A DNA stretch of 31,073 nt. Origin: Chara braunii. Its lineage: Eukaryota > Streptophyta > Charophyceae > Charales > Characeae. The stretch is from positions 843,144-874,216 of the forward strand of contig BFEA01000375.1 in assembly GCA_003427395.1 (NCBI GenBank). Direction: 5' to 3'. The translations under genes and the position numbers were made by a program. The notes under the pieces were generated by a model. The model was not told the DNA's origin and did not search any database. It saw only the letters and a list, made by a program, of their open reading frames with translations. Below, piece by piece: positions 8,277 through 18,745 of this stretch (positions are counted from its first letter, which is position 1; the number at the start of each line of letters is the position of its first letter).

Positions 8277-9649
8277 ATGGTTAAAATGGCAGGACGAGGG
8301 AGATCTAGTTCTTCTGCAGGAACTAATGATGAGACTCTGATAGGTATTATAAGAGAGCTAGTCGAGAGAGTTGACATAATAAAGAGAGGGTCGGATATCG
8401 CAAGAGCAAAGAGGCCAGACGAAAGAATTTCTTACTTCAGAGGGCCTCAGGTAAATGATTTCCTAGATGAGTATGAATTATTTGGGCTCAGTTATGGTTG
8501 GACAGATAAGCAGCGACTCAAACACCTTTTATCTTATTGTGATACTGACTCGAGCTTAGCTATTCAAAAGTTGATGGAGGGGCTACAAGGTAGGAAGAAG
8601 TTAAAGAGAAAATGAAGAGAGAATTTGAGAAAGATTCGGTCTCAACCACTACCAAAGATCTGCTCAACATCATAAGAGTTAAGTATGACACCATCAATGT
8701 TTTCCTTCAAACTTTCCTCAGAACAGCCAGGAGAATCTCATATTTGGATGAGGCTCAAAGATGTCATATTTTCCTGACCAATTTTACAGATAATGAGAGA
8801 CAGACTGTTCTCAATCAAGCTCAGCACTACCCTCTCAGATGGGATGGAATGGTTGCAATAGTTAGAACTTTGTCTACGGTCTCACACAAGAAATTGTCAC
8901 TGAATCAGATCAGTACACTGATTAAAGACCGAGAGACCGAGAATGGTATGAACAGAGAAAACAATTTGAGTGTTGAAAATTTTATTCAACGAGTTATGAC
9001 CAATTATATGTCTGTTAATCGTGCTGCAGATGAAAAAGGAAAAAAGACATTTGAGATTGAAGATGAGGAAGATGATGATGACGATGATAATAATTATGGT
9101 AAAAGAGGAGATTCCTCCAAGTCAATGAAAAACAAAGGGAATGGTGGGAAAGAGAACTGAGAGAGAAGAAAGTATGATGAACGTCCAAGGAAAGATTTTG
9201 TCTGTTATTATTGTGGTGAAGGAGGTCATACTATCACCTACTGTAAGCCGCTGGAAGAGGATGTGAAGAGTAGAGTGGCTAAAAAAGATGCAATGGGTCA
9301 TGTATGTGACAGTTCATGAAACAAATTGGATCCCAGACATCCTGAGGGTCTGAGACTTCTTGCCCTTAAACATGAAGAGAAGATAAAGAAAAAAAAGAGG
9401 AAAAAAACCAATATGAATGTTCACTTCCTCATTGGTGACTTACCTGAGGAGCTTGTGCAGAAAACCAATGATCCATTTTCATTGGTCGAATTGCCTCTAC
9501 AGTCTCTAACTTTACTGGAAGGCGTGTCTGACAATGTTTTTCCGAGTGGGCTATCGTTGAGTGAGAGTTCTGTTTCTCAGACTTCTTATGAGTTAGTAGC
9601 ATTTTCACCCAGTGAGCCCGCCTGTTCAGCCAACATGATGTCTTTCTAA
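8277..9649 (+). pseudogene. gag: gag (capsid and nucleocapsid), broken
   Basis: Structural protein that would form the particle and bind genomic RNA. From ATG 8277 the first part has a Retrotrans_gag-like core (YFRGPQVNDFLDEYELFGLS, then YGWTDKQRLKHLLSYC). It ends at a TGA overlapping the next ATG (8612, ATGA), where the frame changes. The second part has FLRTARRISYLDEAQRC and an acidic tract (DEEDDDDDD). TGA at 9158-9160 and at 9317-9319 interrupt the same frame, between which lies a CCHC zinc knuckle, CYYCGEGGHTITYC (9203-9244), with exact CX2CX4HX4C spacing. A linker follows to TAA 9647. The three in-frame stops and one frameshift mark it as dead. Confidence 0.85.
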
Positions 9650-9707
9650 AGTGATCTGCCATCGGAACTCGTCATGGAACCTGGCGAGGTGATTGGAGAA
9701 CTGAGGA

Positions 9708-10730
9708 ATCTTCAACGCTTTACGTCAAATGATAGAGGAAAAGAAAAGAAGAAAGACCGAAGAGACTCTAATTGACATTCTTGATGATCAAGAATCAGAA
9801 CTTTTATCTAAGAAGACTGAGCAAGGGAATAAGAGAAAATTTATCCTCAAAAGTGAATTGGAAGATGAAATCGTAATTACGGATGTAATTACAAAAATGT
9901 TAGAAGAAACGGAAGTGACTTTGTCTTTCAAAGAGACAATGACTTTAGCACCGAAGTTGAGAGAGGAACTCAAAAAGTTAATTGATAAGAAAATGATGGA
10001 AGTTAATTATGTGGGATCAATCTTTCCCAGCCAAGTTAATAGGACCTTGCTAGAATGTAAAATGAGATTCGCAACCATGAGCTGTAAGAATTTAACTAAC
10101 AATATTAATCCGGTGAAAATCCGAGCCTTAGTGGATTCTGGGGCAGAAATGATACTTATCTCTCAAAGAGCTATGAAAGCATTTGACCTGACCATTGATA
10201 GGCTCTCAAAGCAAATATTGAGTAATATTGTTGGACAACTCTACGTAGCAGGGTTTATTAACAATTTGCCTATCAAGGTTTGAATGATGTCAGTCGAACT
10301 ACTGGGATTCATAGTGTCTGAATTTGACCATGATTGTATTCTAGACACTCCATTCTTACATATGATAAAAGTTGTCCAGTTCTTCAGTCATGAGGGGTCA
10401 TCCTGGATTAGCTTGCAAGATCCGGAGACTGCACAGGAACAAACTTTTATGGTGTGTAATTTTCATCATCATAAGCATAAAGTGTCAGTTAATTCAATCA
10501 GAAGGGGAAAATCTCTTGAAAAGATAAGAAATATAAAAGGAAACGATAAGCAAGAAGTCAAGGAGGAAGTTTCAGTCGATATTAATCAGATTTCGCAGAT
10601 GATGAAAACCCTTGGTAAGCTCAAAGATGAGGATGAACAGATTGAAGCGTTCAAGAAGGTTGTTAAGACTGTTGAAAACAGAAAAATGAAATTAAAGTTT
10701 GCATCAACTCACTTTTTTTTAGGAAAATAG
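9708..10730 (+). pseudogene. Retropepsin-type aspartic protease region, broken
   Basis: This part of the polyprotein would cut Gag-Pol into mature proteins. A Glu/Lys-rich linker comes first (ATG at 9729), then the active-site block ALVDSGAEMILIS with the catalytic Asp at 10134-10136. The flap/C-terminal part, with VAGFINNLPIKV, runs into TGA 10281-10283. The same frame continues with CILDTPFLHM, equivalent to the ILGxxFL motif after the flap, and a lysine-rich connector ending TAG 10728-10730. The single catalytic DSG is normal, because retropepsins act as dimers. The frame differs from gag by one shift near 9690. Confidence 0.8.
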
Positions 10731-11963
10731 TCACTGGGTCAAAGAGAAAGTACAAGCCCAAAGGGGTAAAGAAGAACCCAGTGATAGTCCTAATTGAAAA
10801 AAATTATGATGGGACACTGAAAAAAAAAGGAGAATTATTAAAGCATTAAGGGAGTCTGCGAAATTGGGGAATAGAGTCACCAGGGAAAGGTTTGACACGA
10901 TGAAGATAGGTTCATACCAATTCATCTTCCCTAAAGAGAAAGAATATATCTTCAAAGTATGTCAAGAGTTCTCTGACGCATTCTCTTTTAATGATGAAGA
11001 GAGAGGGCGGTTGCATGTGGATATGATTAAAATGACAAAGATCTGTATAGTTGATCATATCCTATGGAATGACAGACCAACCCAAGTATATCTTGAAAGA
11101 AGAGGCAAAAGTGGTATCTTGATAAGAAAATTGTCTCTAATGTTGTTCAACCTGTTGATGAACCGTATGCTAACCACTGATTTTGTTTCTGGAAATCAGG
11201 GGGTGGACTGAGATGGATACAGAATCTTCAAAAACTCAACAGAGTAACGGTACGTGATGCAAGTAGTCTCCCTAATGCTGATCTTCTTTCTGAATCTTTT
11301 GTTGGTCGATGCATTTATTCTTTAATTGATTTATATTCTAGCTATGATCAGTTTTTCATTGATCACACTAGCCGACAAATGACTGTCATGCACACGCCAA
11401 GAGGTCTCATTCAAATGTGCGTGGTACCTCAGGGTTGGACAAATGGTGTGACAGTGGTTCAAAGGGATATTATCCAAGTCATGCAGGACATCTCACCCGA
11501 GATAACCAGTCCTTACATTGATGATAACCCTGTGAAAGGACCCCTAGTAAGAGACGAGACTTTGGTCGCTAATTGAGTCAAAAAATTTGTTTGGGAGCAT
11601 GCTGAAGGAGTAAAGATGGTCCTAAAGAGACTTCAGAAATATAACCTGACTGCCAGTGGGCCAAAGTCCCTTCTCTTTCAAGCTGAGGTAACCATCTTGG
11701 GCTTTAGATGTTTCTCCAAGGGTAGGAGCCCTGACCCCAAGAAGATAGATAAAATTTTGAAATAACCTCTACCACTCAAACGAGTGACAGACGTCAGGAG
11801 TTTCTTAGGTGTCTGCGGGTTCTGGACGATTTTCATACCTCATTTTGCTACCCTTGCAGAGCCTCTAAGAGAAATGGTGAGACAAGGGGCTGACTTATCT
11901 TGGACTGAGAAAAGACGGGTTGTTGCAGAAACTTTATAAGAAAAATTAAAAGATGGGGGAGTA
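10731..11963 (+). pseudogene. Reverse transcriptase, Ty3/Gypsy type, broken
   Basis: RNA-dependent DNA polymerase of the element. A connector with KYKPKG leads into FSDAFSFNDEERGRLHVDM. After a frameshift near 11205 come WIQNLQKLNRVTVRDA, SLIDLYSSYDQF (first catalytic Asp 11328-11330), TPRGLIQMCVVPQG and the catalytic YIDD (11514-11525) followed by PVKGP. Beyond TGA 11574-11576 the frame continues with the thumb/connection: VTILGFRCFSKG, then TAA 11763, VTDVRSFLGVCGFW and TAA 11937. All three catalytic Asp are kept; the gene is killed by three nonsense codons and at least one frameshift. Confidence 0.92.
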
Positions 11964-12263
11964 GTGCTGAGAGTGTCTTTCTATGATGATGAGGAGGGAA
12001 GGTCCTTCATCATTGACGCAGATGGAGGACCAGTGACCCTTGGTGGTGTACTCATTCAAAAAGATGAGAATGAGAAAGAGAGACTCCTAAGATTTCAGAG
12101 TAGAACTCTAAACTCTACAGAAAGAAGCTACACCCAGTTAAAAAAAAAACTACTGACAATCATCTATTGCCTCAGGTGTTTCAAGCACTATGTATTTGAA
12201 AGAAGATTCATCCTTATGACTGATGCATCTGTTGTGATAGGTGCTATTAAAAAGCATCAATAA
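11964..12263 (+). pseudogene. RNase H domain, broken
   Basis: Degrades the RNA strand of the RNA/DNA hybrid. The frame is the same as RT. FIIDADGGPVTLGGVL carries the first acidic residue, STERSYTQLKK the Glu and FILMTDASVV the next Asp. TAA at 12261-12263 ends the frame; the domain tail (TFDFELEKIP then ADDRSR) reappears in another frame from 12304, so a frameshift lies near 12280. I see one RNase H domain only; a second one, as in Tat-lineage elements, is not evident. Confidence 0.82.
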
Positions 12264-12303
12264 GTAGATCCAACTTGTAAGTATGTGGATTGCCTCCATT
12301 TGA

Positions 12304-12984
12304 ACTTTTGATTTTGAATTGGAAAAAATTCCCACTGAAAAAAATGAGGCAGATGACCGAAGCAGAATTAAATGAAGAAAAGAAGAAGATGAGAATGTTG
12401 ATGGGTCAATCGAATAATCTGCCTATGTTGATAACTTCTTAAATGAGGAAGATCGCGAAGACTACAAGGCTCCAAGCTCTTACAAGTGGAGTTTATGGTC
12501 TGAAGAGAGAGATAGCTGAGGATAAATTTTTTATGCTTATGTCTATGAATTAATTCTTTGAAAAGAATAAGAGAAATAACAGAATGATTGGTATGTTTGG
12601 GTCAACGCAGCGATTGTGGCTGCTCATGAATTGGGAGAGAGTTCTGGTTCAAAGAGAGAGGAAAATGGTGAGAAGAAAGAGGAAGGGATATTATTTATCT
12701 TTGAAGAATATGATGAAAGTTATCAAGAGATTAGGAAGAAGATGAAAAAAGGACGATTAAAAGAGTATTACTGCAAAAACTTAAGAAAGAAGTTCAGATT
12801 GAAGAGAGGTTACCTCTTTGTGAATGGCAATTGAGACTTACTTCCACTAAGAGTTGTATGTGGGAAAGAAAGACAACTATAAATAATTATTGCCGTACAC
12901 GAAGGGGTTGTTGCTGAACATAGAGCTGTTGAAGCAACCTACTCTAAAACAGTCAAACTCTACTTCTGGCCCGGCATAAGAGAC
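12304..12984 (+). pseudogene. RNase H tail, connector and integrase HHCC zinc finger, broken
   Basis: One frame continues to the integrase with many stops: TGA 12373, several between 12412 and 12571, TGA 12832-12834 and TAA 12880-12882. An open part (12616-12834) ends with LRKKFRLKRGYLFV, the short strand that normally precedes the zinc finger in Ty3/Gypsy polyproteins. The finger then reads VHEGVVAEH (His at 12898 and 12919, HX6H), LYFWPGIRDMIYKF and CKSC (Cys at 13000 and 13009, CX2C). Spacing of the HHCC residues is intact although stops surround it. Confidence 0.78.
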
Positions 12985-13560
12985 ATGATTTACAAATTTT
13001 GTAAGTCTTGTGTATTATATCAGAAGAGGTCGACTACGAGGATGATTGCGCCTTTGTTTCCTACTATGATCCTGGTAGAACCAGGGAGCCAGGTCTACTT
13101 GGACCTTATTACCATGCCTTTGGGCAAGGGTGAGATGAGATACATACTGAACATGCGAGATAATTTTTCAGGATATGTTGAGGCAAAGACTCTGAAAAGG
13201 AAGACAGTCGAGCACGTGGCTGACTGGATAGAGGAAGTCTATCTCAAGTACCCTTTTATGAGAAAGTTTTTCTCAAACAGAGGATCTGAATTAAAAAATG
13301 AGATTGTAAGAAGAACCACCCTTAGACTAGGTGTTAGAATTCAGTATGTACCCATCTATCATCCTCAAGCAACCGTACCGGTTGAGAGAGGTCACAGAAC
13401 TTTGAAAGATTCATTGCCTAAATGGTGTGAAGGGAACCTCAATAATTGGCCAAAAATATTGAGAGCTGCAGTTTATGCTGACAACATCACTGTCAAGAGA
13501 ACCACTGGTTATGCTCCATTCACTCTGTGGTATGGTCGGTATATTACTCTGCCTATTTAA
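12985..13560 (+). pseudogene. Integrase catalytic core with D-to-N change
   Basis: Inserts the DNA copy into the host genome. The core is open for 191 codons. First catalytic Asp in VYLDLITMP (13102-13104). The second is replaced: FFSNRGSELKN has Asn (AAC, 13276-13278) where SDRGSE is expected, a single G-to-A change. The Glu is in PVERGHRTLK (13384-13386), exactly 35 residues later. The remaining core (NNWPKILRAAVYADN, TGYAPFTLWYGR) is well kept. TAA 13558-13560 ends it early. Loss of the second Asp would abolish catalysis in all known DDE integrases. Confidence 0.92.
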
Positions 13561-14030
13561 AGTATAATCAAGACATGGTCGAGCCAAGAGAGTGACAAAG
13601 AGTACTCTATTTCATACTTCTTCATATCAAAGTGAGACGGATATCAGAAGTTGATCAAGCAGTAATAGATGCTGTAGAGAGAATGACAATCAGTAGATTG
13701 TCGGATAAAGAGAGATGAAAAAAGAAGAGATATATAAGAAAAGAGAAACTGAAAGTTGATGACATTGTCCTCTTATTCGATAATTCCCTTGAGACGCAGT
13801 GGACCAAACGGTTGGAGCCCAGGTGGCTCGGTCCCTACAAAATTACAGGTGAAGAAGAGGGCAAGGTCTATGAGATATCAGAGATGGATGGTTCAAGAGT
13901 TCATAACATGGTATCAGGATCAAGACTTAGTAAGTTCATCTTCAGAGACCCTGACTTGGTCTCTACAATGACTTCAAAGAAAGGAAATAAAAATCAAACA
14001 CCCAGTAAGAGAGCTGCTTCAGAGAACTGA
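13561..14030 (+). pseudogene. Integrase C-terminal GPY/F module, end of pol
   Basis: In the next frame: YNQDMVEPRE, TGA, a helix-rich stretch, TGA near 13717, then VDDIVLLFDNSLETQW and RWLGPYKI, the GPY motif (near 13830), and an end with DGSRVHNMVSGSRLSKFIFR. This SH3-like module binds DNA in Ty3/Gypsy integrases. A Ser/Lys tail ends at TGA 14028-14030, which I take as the end of pol. No chromodomain is seen. Confidence 0.82.
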
Positions 14031-15404
14031 AAAAAGTATAGTGAGATAGAAAGGTACAGCAAAGACAAGAACTTCAACAAATTTTGACTATTATTGCATT
14101 GTCAGTTCAGTAAGTCAATTTTCAGCACGTTAGATTTTATCACAAAGGACTTGGGAAAGACTTTTCAGATGATCTGCATTCGTTTCTGCATCTAAGCTGA
14201 TTTTATTATTTTTTATAAGCGATGAAATCAATGAGATTAAAGCATCATGAATGTTGAGCTGCAGTCGATCCACGAGCATGAGATCCTTGAGTGAAGAGTA
14301 ACTGTAAAGTGCAGTTGCAGTGATATTAAGTTCAGAGAACTCGTGGTTGTGGTACATCAAAAGAGTAATCAGTTTTGATCTCGTGAAGAAGAGAGAATCT
14401 GACGAGCATAAAACAAGTCTCACTCTACCTGATTAGAGAGTTGTCAGTGGAGGGATTTCGTGTCTTCCGACTAAATTACCTGTCCAAGAAAATTCTCAAG
14501 AAGATAGGTATAAAGGAGTTCAGTCTTGCTTAACAAGAGAGTTGTCAGCATGGGGACTTCGTGTTTCTTGACTAAGTTGCCTATCTTTTGTCCCAGATGA
14601 GGGAAGGGACCTCTCCGGGGTCAGTATCTCTATATTCCGTTGAGACAGACGGGAGGTCTCTTGGAGGGAAGAGACCTCTCTAGGATCAACACTCTGCATC
14701 TCCCGAGGCTGAAGTGAAGTCTCAAGGAAGTGCATTGTCGTTGTTGTTTGTTGTTGTTTAGTGTCTCTTGAGACTAAAGGGACGTCTCTTAAGAAATATT
14801 TGTTCTGTTATCTGGGGCATGGGTTGTCTGATTGTGGGTTTTAGATGTTTGTTTGACTGTCTGTACCTGGGATCTTCTTCTCAAACCTAAAGATGCATTG
14901 ATTGTCGGGGGTCAGCCAGAGCCTTACCGCAGTAGGTTGCAATCTGGTGGGGTGAGTAGGTCCCCGACAAGAGTGTCGAATTCCGTAGTTAGCTGAGACT
15001 AAGACTCCAGAAGTCTGGCCTATGAGGTGAAAAGTGGTCAGCTGGAACCCTACCGCAGTTAGAGGATACAATCCAGTGAGGTTCGCCAGAGCCTCGACTC
15101 GTGGTTAGACCGGATCCCACGTTCAAAAATCTGGGCGGGGCAGCCAGCGCCCGAGGCCAAAAACTGGTAGGTGAGCCGGTCCCCGACCGTCGTGGTCAGA
15201 TTCGAATACGGGACTGTTTGACTGACGGTACGTCTGCTGTCATAGGGTGACCAGACCCGCTATAGTATGGGAGTCATGACGAGAGTGTCAAAGGTTCACC
15301 ATACTCCAGTAGTGAGTATGGTGGTCCTGACCGAGAGGCAGGTTGAAAGGGTCGTCAAGACAAATGGTCTTATTGGTCTTGGTCTGAGGCGGGCTGAATG
15401 AGGT
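14031..15404 (+). repeat. 3' region with degenerate tandem repeats
   Basis: No protein gene recognised. Three repeat sets are visible: (1) AGAGTTGTCAG..TTCGTGT..GACTAA at 14437 and 14538, about 101 bp apart; (2) a 65-bp unit starting GGGAAGGGAC at 14601 and GGGAAGAGAC at 14666; (3) CAGCCAGAGCCTTACCGCAG at 14913, a related block at 15037 and a shorter one at 15141, spaced about 126 and 104 bp. Plant Ogre-type elements are known for variable tandem repeats between pol and the 3' LTR, which fits. Minus-strand frames such as 14130-14423 lack an ATG start. Confidence 0.65.
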
Positions 15405-15863
15405 ATGTCAGACAGACGAGAGGTATGTCATTCCTGGCCAGTGGCGGACCAAAAACCAAGGCAATCAATAACTCTTGGGTGTGAAGAAGTGTCTATATTA
15501 TTTATTATTTTATTATTTTATTATGGGGTTTTATATTTATTTATTTTATTTAACTACTGTTGGATGACTCCTTGTCAGGGAGTCTGTATGTCGCGATTGT
15601 GGAACTTACTGTTTTGCAGGATCATGCAGATACTTCAAGAGCTTCAAGGTCGGAGAAAAGTAAAGGGGTTGGGTATCCCCCTTTGTTTGTCTGAGATAGT
15701 GAGAATGTGCCTCGTTCAGACCAGAGGAAAAGAACAGGGTTTGGTATCCCCTGAGTTGCTTGAGAAGTTTAGAAGACATCTCACTCAGGCTAGAGAACAA
15801 GAAAATGGTTTGGTATACTCTATCCCCTGCCTGGTAGGTAGAATGAGTGCCCTCAAATGTTAA
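15405..15863 (+). CDS. ORF with hydrophobic segment and three 23-24-residue repeats
   Basis: 152 codons, ATG to TAA. Residues about 28-50 are strongly hydrophobic (VSILFIILLFYYGVLYLF), long enough for one membrane helix, but encoded by an AT-rich simple stretch (TTATTATTTTA type), so this may be chance. From residue 81 three repeats follow: QGRRKVKGLGIP, QTRGKEQGLVSP and QAREQENGLVYS, starting at 15645, 15717 and 15786. Spacings are 72 and 69 bp, both multiples of three, so the frame is kept. It lies between pol and the 3' LTR, where some plant elements carry an env-like gene; there is no other support for that. Function unknown; it may be non-coding repeat. Confidence 0.3.
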   Translation: MSDRREVCHSWPVADQKPRQSITLGCEEVSILFIILLFYYGVLYLFILFNYCWMTPCQGVCMSRLWNLLFCRIMQILQELQGRRKVKGLGIPLCLSEIVRMCLVQTRGKEQGLVSPELLEKFRRHLTQAREQENGLVYSIPCLVGRMSALKC

Positions 15864-18145
15864 TGTCATTTGGACAATATCCTGGACATCACTGCCAAGA
15901 CAAGGAATAAGGTAATTTCCTTTCTGAAAAAGTTCAGTAGCAAGTTAAATAAGCAACTGATAAGTAATCCTTCTTCAATTTTGTTTGGTGGCCAACAACA
16001 CGGCCTGGTTCGCAAGGAACTTGCATCCCTGGCCTGAAGGTAGCCAAACTCTTAAGCAATGGACGTTGTGGGATAGACTAGAAAGTCGACAAAAGAAAGA
16101 GACTCAGAAGCTCAAGGAAAGGATATCGTGCTTATGCAAGAGATAAAAGATGACCATGACCTCTATCTGGAGCAGAGAAAGAAGGAAGAAAATGCGGCAG
16201 AGGGAGCAACTATTGAGCGGGGCAAGAGGAGGAGCTATGCATGGTATAGGAGGAGGCGCTGCTGGTACTAAGGCTCTGCTTGCCACCGGAGTGGTGGGAG
16301 CCCTGGGTGAGTAAGGGGGAGGAGAGGTGCTGGGTGCGCCATAACATACCTCAAATTTCTTTCGAAAATAGAGTTCTCTCATACCAACCTACGAAGGGTT
16401 GGCGCTAATGTGGCCTCACATGAGAGCCATATCCTCGCACTTCCTCCTCCTCCTCCTCTGAACTAAACTCGCGTTGTGCGCGAATTGGCGGCTCTTCCCG
16501 CACCTTCCGCCCTTTACAACCTCTCTCTCTTCTCTGTCCCCGACGTACCTCAGGCATAGCGTAAGGCGAGATTATGGCTGGGAGAGAAGTGAAAAGAGAA
16601 GGGGGCGTAAAAAAGGAGTTGGAGAGGAGAACACCTTAAGAGTAAAGGGGACTGCACTGTTGAAGAAGAAGGGGGGGCGACAATGTGAACCACACAAATA
16701 CTACTACGTGATGGGGAAGGAAGGTGCTCTGCAAAAGTGAGAAGAAGAAGACGTGTGCAGTGCGGTGAGCATGTGCTGGCCGTCAGCGCAGAATAACAGT
16801 GGGAAAGTCTCGCTACAAATGGCGGCGCGGGTGACTGAATGAATGAACTATCATTCTTTGTTGTTTTATACTAAATTACCTATTTCATTTGGCCCAGCGG
16901 GGACGCTGGGCGGGGGTTTGGTCCTAGCCCTCCTCTGTGTGCAAGGCTCCTGCTCAGTGTCAGCGCCTTGCTCAGATGCCCGTGGCTCATTGGGCTGTTC
17001 CTGAACCTCCGTGGCTCACTAGGTATATCCGGGTTGTGCCCTGCTACAGACCGGTCCGGTTGGCGTCCATTTTAGCAAAAGGTGAAGGGTGGGCCACTGG
17101 GCCTTCCATTGGCCCATGCAGGCTCGGTGCCCTACTGTACAGTAGTGCACTACCAGCCTGTGGCCGTGGTAGCCGCTGGGCTCACCCAGGGACGTGAAGT
17201 CGGAGAGAGCGGCTCTGTCTTTTCTACTGCGCACCGGGCACCACTTTAATCAGGTTTTGGGTTAGATGCACAAGGTTGTTGTCGCTGTCAAGCGAAAGGG
17301 GACTAGGTAAGGAGGGAGAAAAGGGGAAATTATGTGTCAGATCCGCGCGTTGATTTGGATCTCCGCTCTAGCTTGAGAAGATCTAGAGGTTTCAGGGCGC
17401 AGCGGCGTTATAGATTTCTCCCTATTCCTATTTCTAGTATTATTATTATGATTATTGTTATTATTATCATTATTATTACTATTACTTTCTTCAGGTCTTT
17501 TCGGCCTGTCATTTCGTGGGAAAGGCCAACGGGTCAAATTTCGAGCTCAATAGGATGCTGTGACCTGGACTGGCCTGACCCTTCTTTTATCACTGTGTCT
17601 GACCTGTCCGGCTGTGCGCGGCATAGTGGGACCCCAAAAGAGGGGCCATCCGCGGCCGCTTTGGTAGGAGGGTTATCACTCCCCCCGCAGAAGGTCATAA
17701 GCCCCCTCCTTGCCATCGGACGAGGGTACCCATTAAGGAGTAGGCTAACAACATACTTTGAAAGGAGGGAAGCGTCTGTCGATATTCCGTTATGGGACCG
17801 CCGCATAGACCTGCGGTCACTTCACACAGAGGCTGGCACTATGATCGTCGATGTCCTGCCTCTTGCTTTCCTTTTTCTTTGTTTTATCTTATTTTATTAA
17901 CTTGTGAATTACAAATTACTGAAAGACAGGATTCTGAAAGTTTATCTCAATCCCTCGTTTAGAGCGGAGGGATCGCGGTAGGTAGCGACCCTATGAGAGT
18001 AGCTTTGGCTACTTGGGCATAGGCAGCTCTACTGCGTTGAGCACGAGAGCGACGAAGCGGGCGCGCAAGTTGATCTGTGTCCGTGTGCTCTGGGTTTGCA
18101 GTCCTCGGCCTGGTATCGCACGGCTTGTTCGAAAAGGGCTCGACC
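15864..18145 (+). other. 3' region without a recognised gene
   Basis: Composition changes from AT-balanced to GC-richer after about 16390. A pyrimidine-rich stretch (CCTCCTCCTCCTCCTC, then CTCTCTCTTCTCTG near 16520) resembles a plant 5' leader. CCGTGGCTCATTGGG and CCGTGGCTCACTAGG near 16980-17020 form a short direct repeat. An open frame at 17334-17900 starts with GTG and is partly built from an ATT microsatellite, so I do not call it a gene. The proline-rich minus frame at 16104-16382 is also unsupported. Confidence 0.4.
17436..17488 (+). repeat. ATT/ATC-type microsatellite
   Basis: Interrupted repeats of ATT with occasional G or C (TATTATTATTATGATTATTG and similar), about 50 bp. Produces isoleucine runs in frame translations that should not be taken for protein. 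Confidence 0.8.
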
Positions 18146-18598
18146 ATGGTGCGCAGCAATGGGTTGTATGGCTGTAGGCCAAATTACCTCCAGTTCCTCT
18201 GGAGGTGGGAGCGGATGTCCGGAGACGGGCCTGTGGTGACAGTCGTCCTGGACTACAGCCCCAGTAATCAGGAGGCCAGGCTGAAAATAAACGTGGAGGG
18301 GGGAAAAGAAGAGGAGATGAGAGCAGACCAGGGCCTGCAGTTGGCTATTACGGAAGCCAAGGACCGGGCCGAGGGGAGGTGCAGACGAGACGGGGTCACA
18401 GACGAAATCAAGGTGACCGTCATGTACCTGCAGGGAGAAACCTCGACGGACACTACAGAGAGGGAACAACGACACTTGGACCGCGACATAGAGGCAGAGA
18501 GTGAGGAGAGTGATCGGGAGGTCCAGACCCAGTCCTGGCATGGACTGGACCACCCGCCGGCTGGGTCAGTGGAAGATGGCCCAGAGGCCAGCTCATGA
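18146..18598 (+). CDS. Unassigned 150-codon ORF with strong Kozak context
   Basis: ATG at 18146 sits in CGACCATGG, an optimal eukaryotic start context; the frame runs to TGA 18596-18598. N-terminal part is mixed with aromatic residues (YLQFLWRWERMSG), followed by an apparently folded segment with alternating hydrophobics (PVVTVVLDYSPSN, ARLKINVEGG, DEIKVTVMYLQGE), and an acidic, Ser/Glu-rich, probably disordered tail (DRDIEAESEESDREVQ). No known domain recognised. It lies in the GC-richer 3' part of the element, unlike the AT-leaning gag-pol, so it may be captured host sequence. There is no stop in 150 codons, while pol is full of them. The alternative is a chance frame in GC-rich DNA. Confidence 0.4.
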   Translation: MVRSNGLYGCRPNYLQFLWRWERMSGDGPVVTVVLDYSPSNQEARLKINVEGGKEEEMRADQGLQLAITEAKDRAEGRCRRDGVTDEIKVTVMYLQGETSTDTTEREQRHLDRDIEAESEESDREVQTQSWHGLDHPPAGSVEDGPEASS

Positions 18599-18677
18599 CG
18601 ACGGAGGGACCAGCGCCACTAGGTAGAGGGATGTGAGAGTCAACGCGCGAGGACGAGAGGGTGAAAAGGCGAATGGT

Positions 18678-18745
<68 letters not shown>

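Noticed and set aside
10731-10863. Possible intron between protease and RT, as in Ogre elements
   Set aside because: The coding connector (KYKPKG) can be read through the region in one frame, and I see no convincing splice-site pair.
12264-12984. Second RNase H domain as in the Tat lineage
   Set aside because: Only RNase H tail, connector and zinc-finger motifs could be read.
14130-14423. Minus-strand 97-codon frame after pol
   Set aside because: No ATG at the start and no motif. Antisense ORFs exist in some plant elements, but nothing supports one here.
16104-16382. Proline-rich minus-strand frame
   Set aside because: Low-complexity; no homology or context.
17334-17900. 188-codon frame with isoleucine run
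   Set aside because: Starts at GTG and its hydrophobic part is an ATT microsatellite; no motif found.
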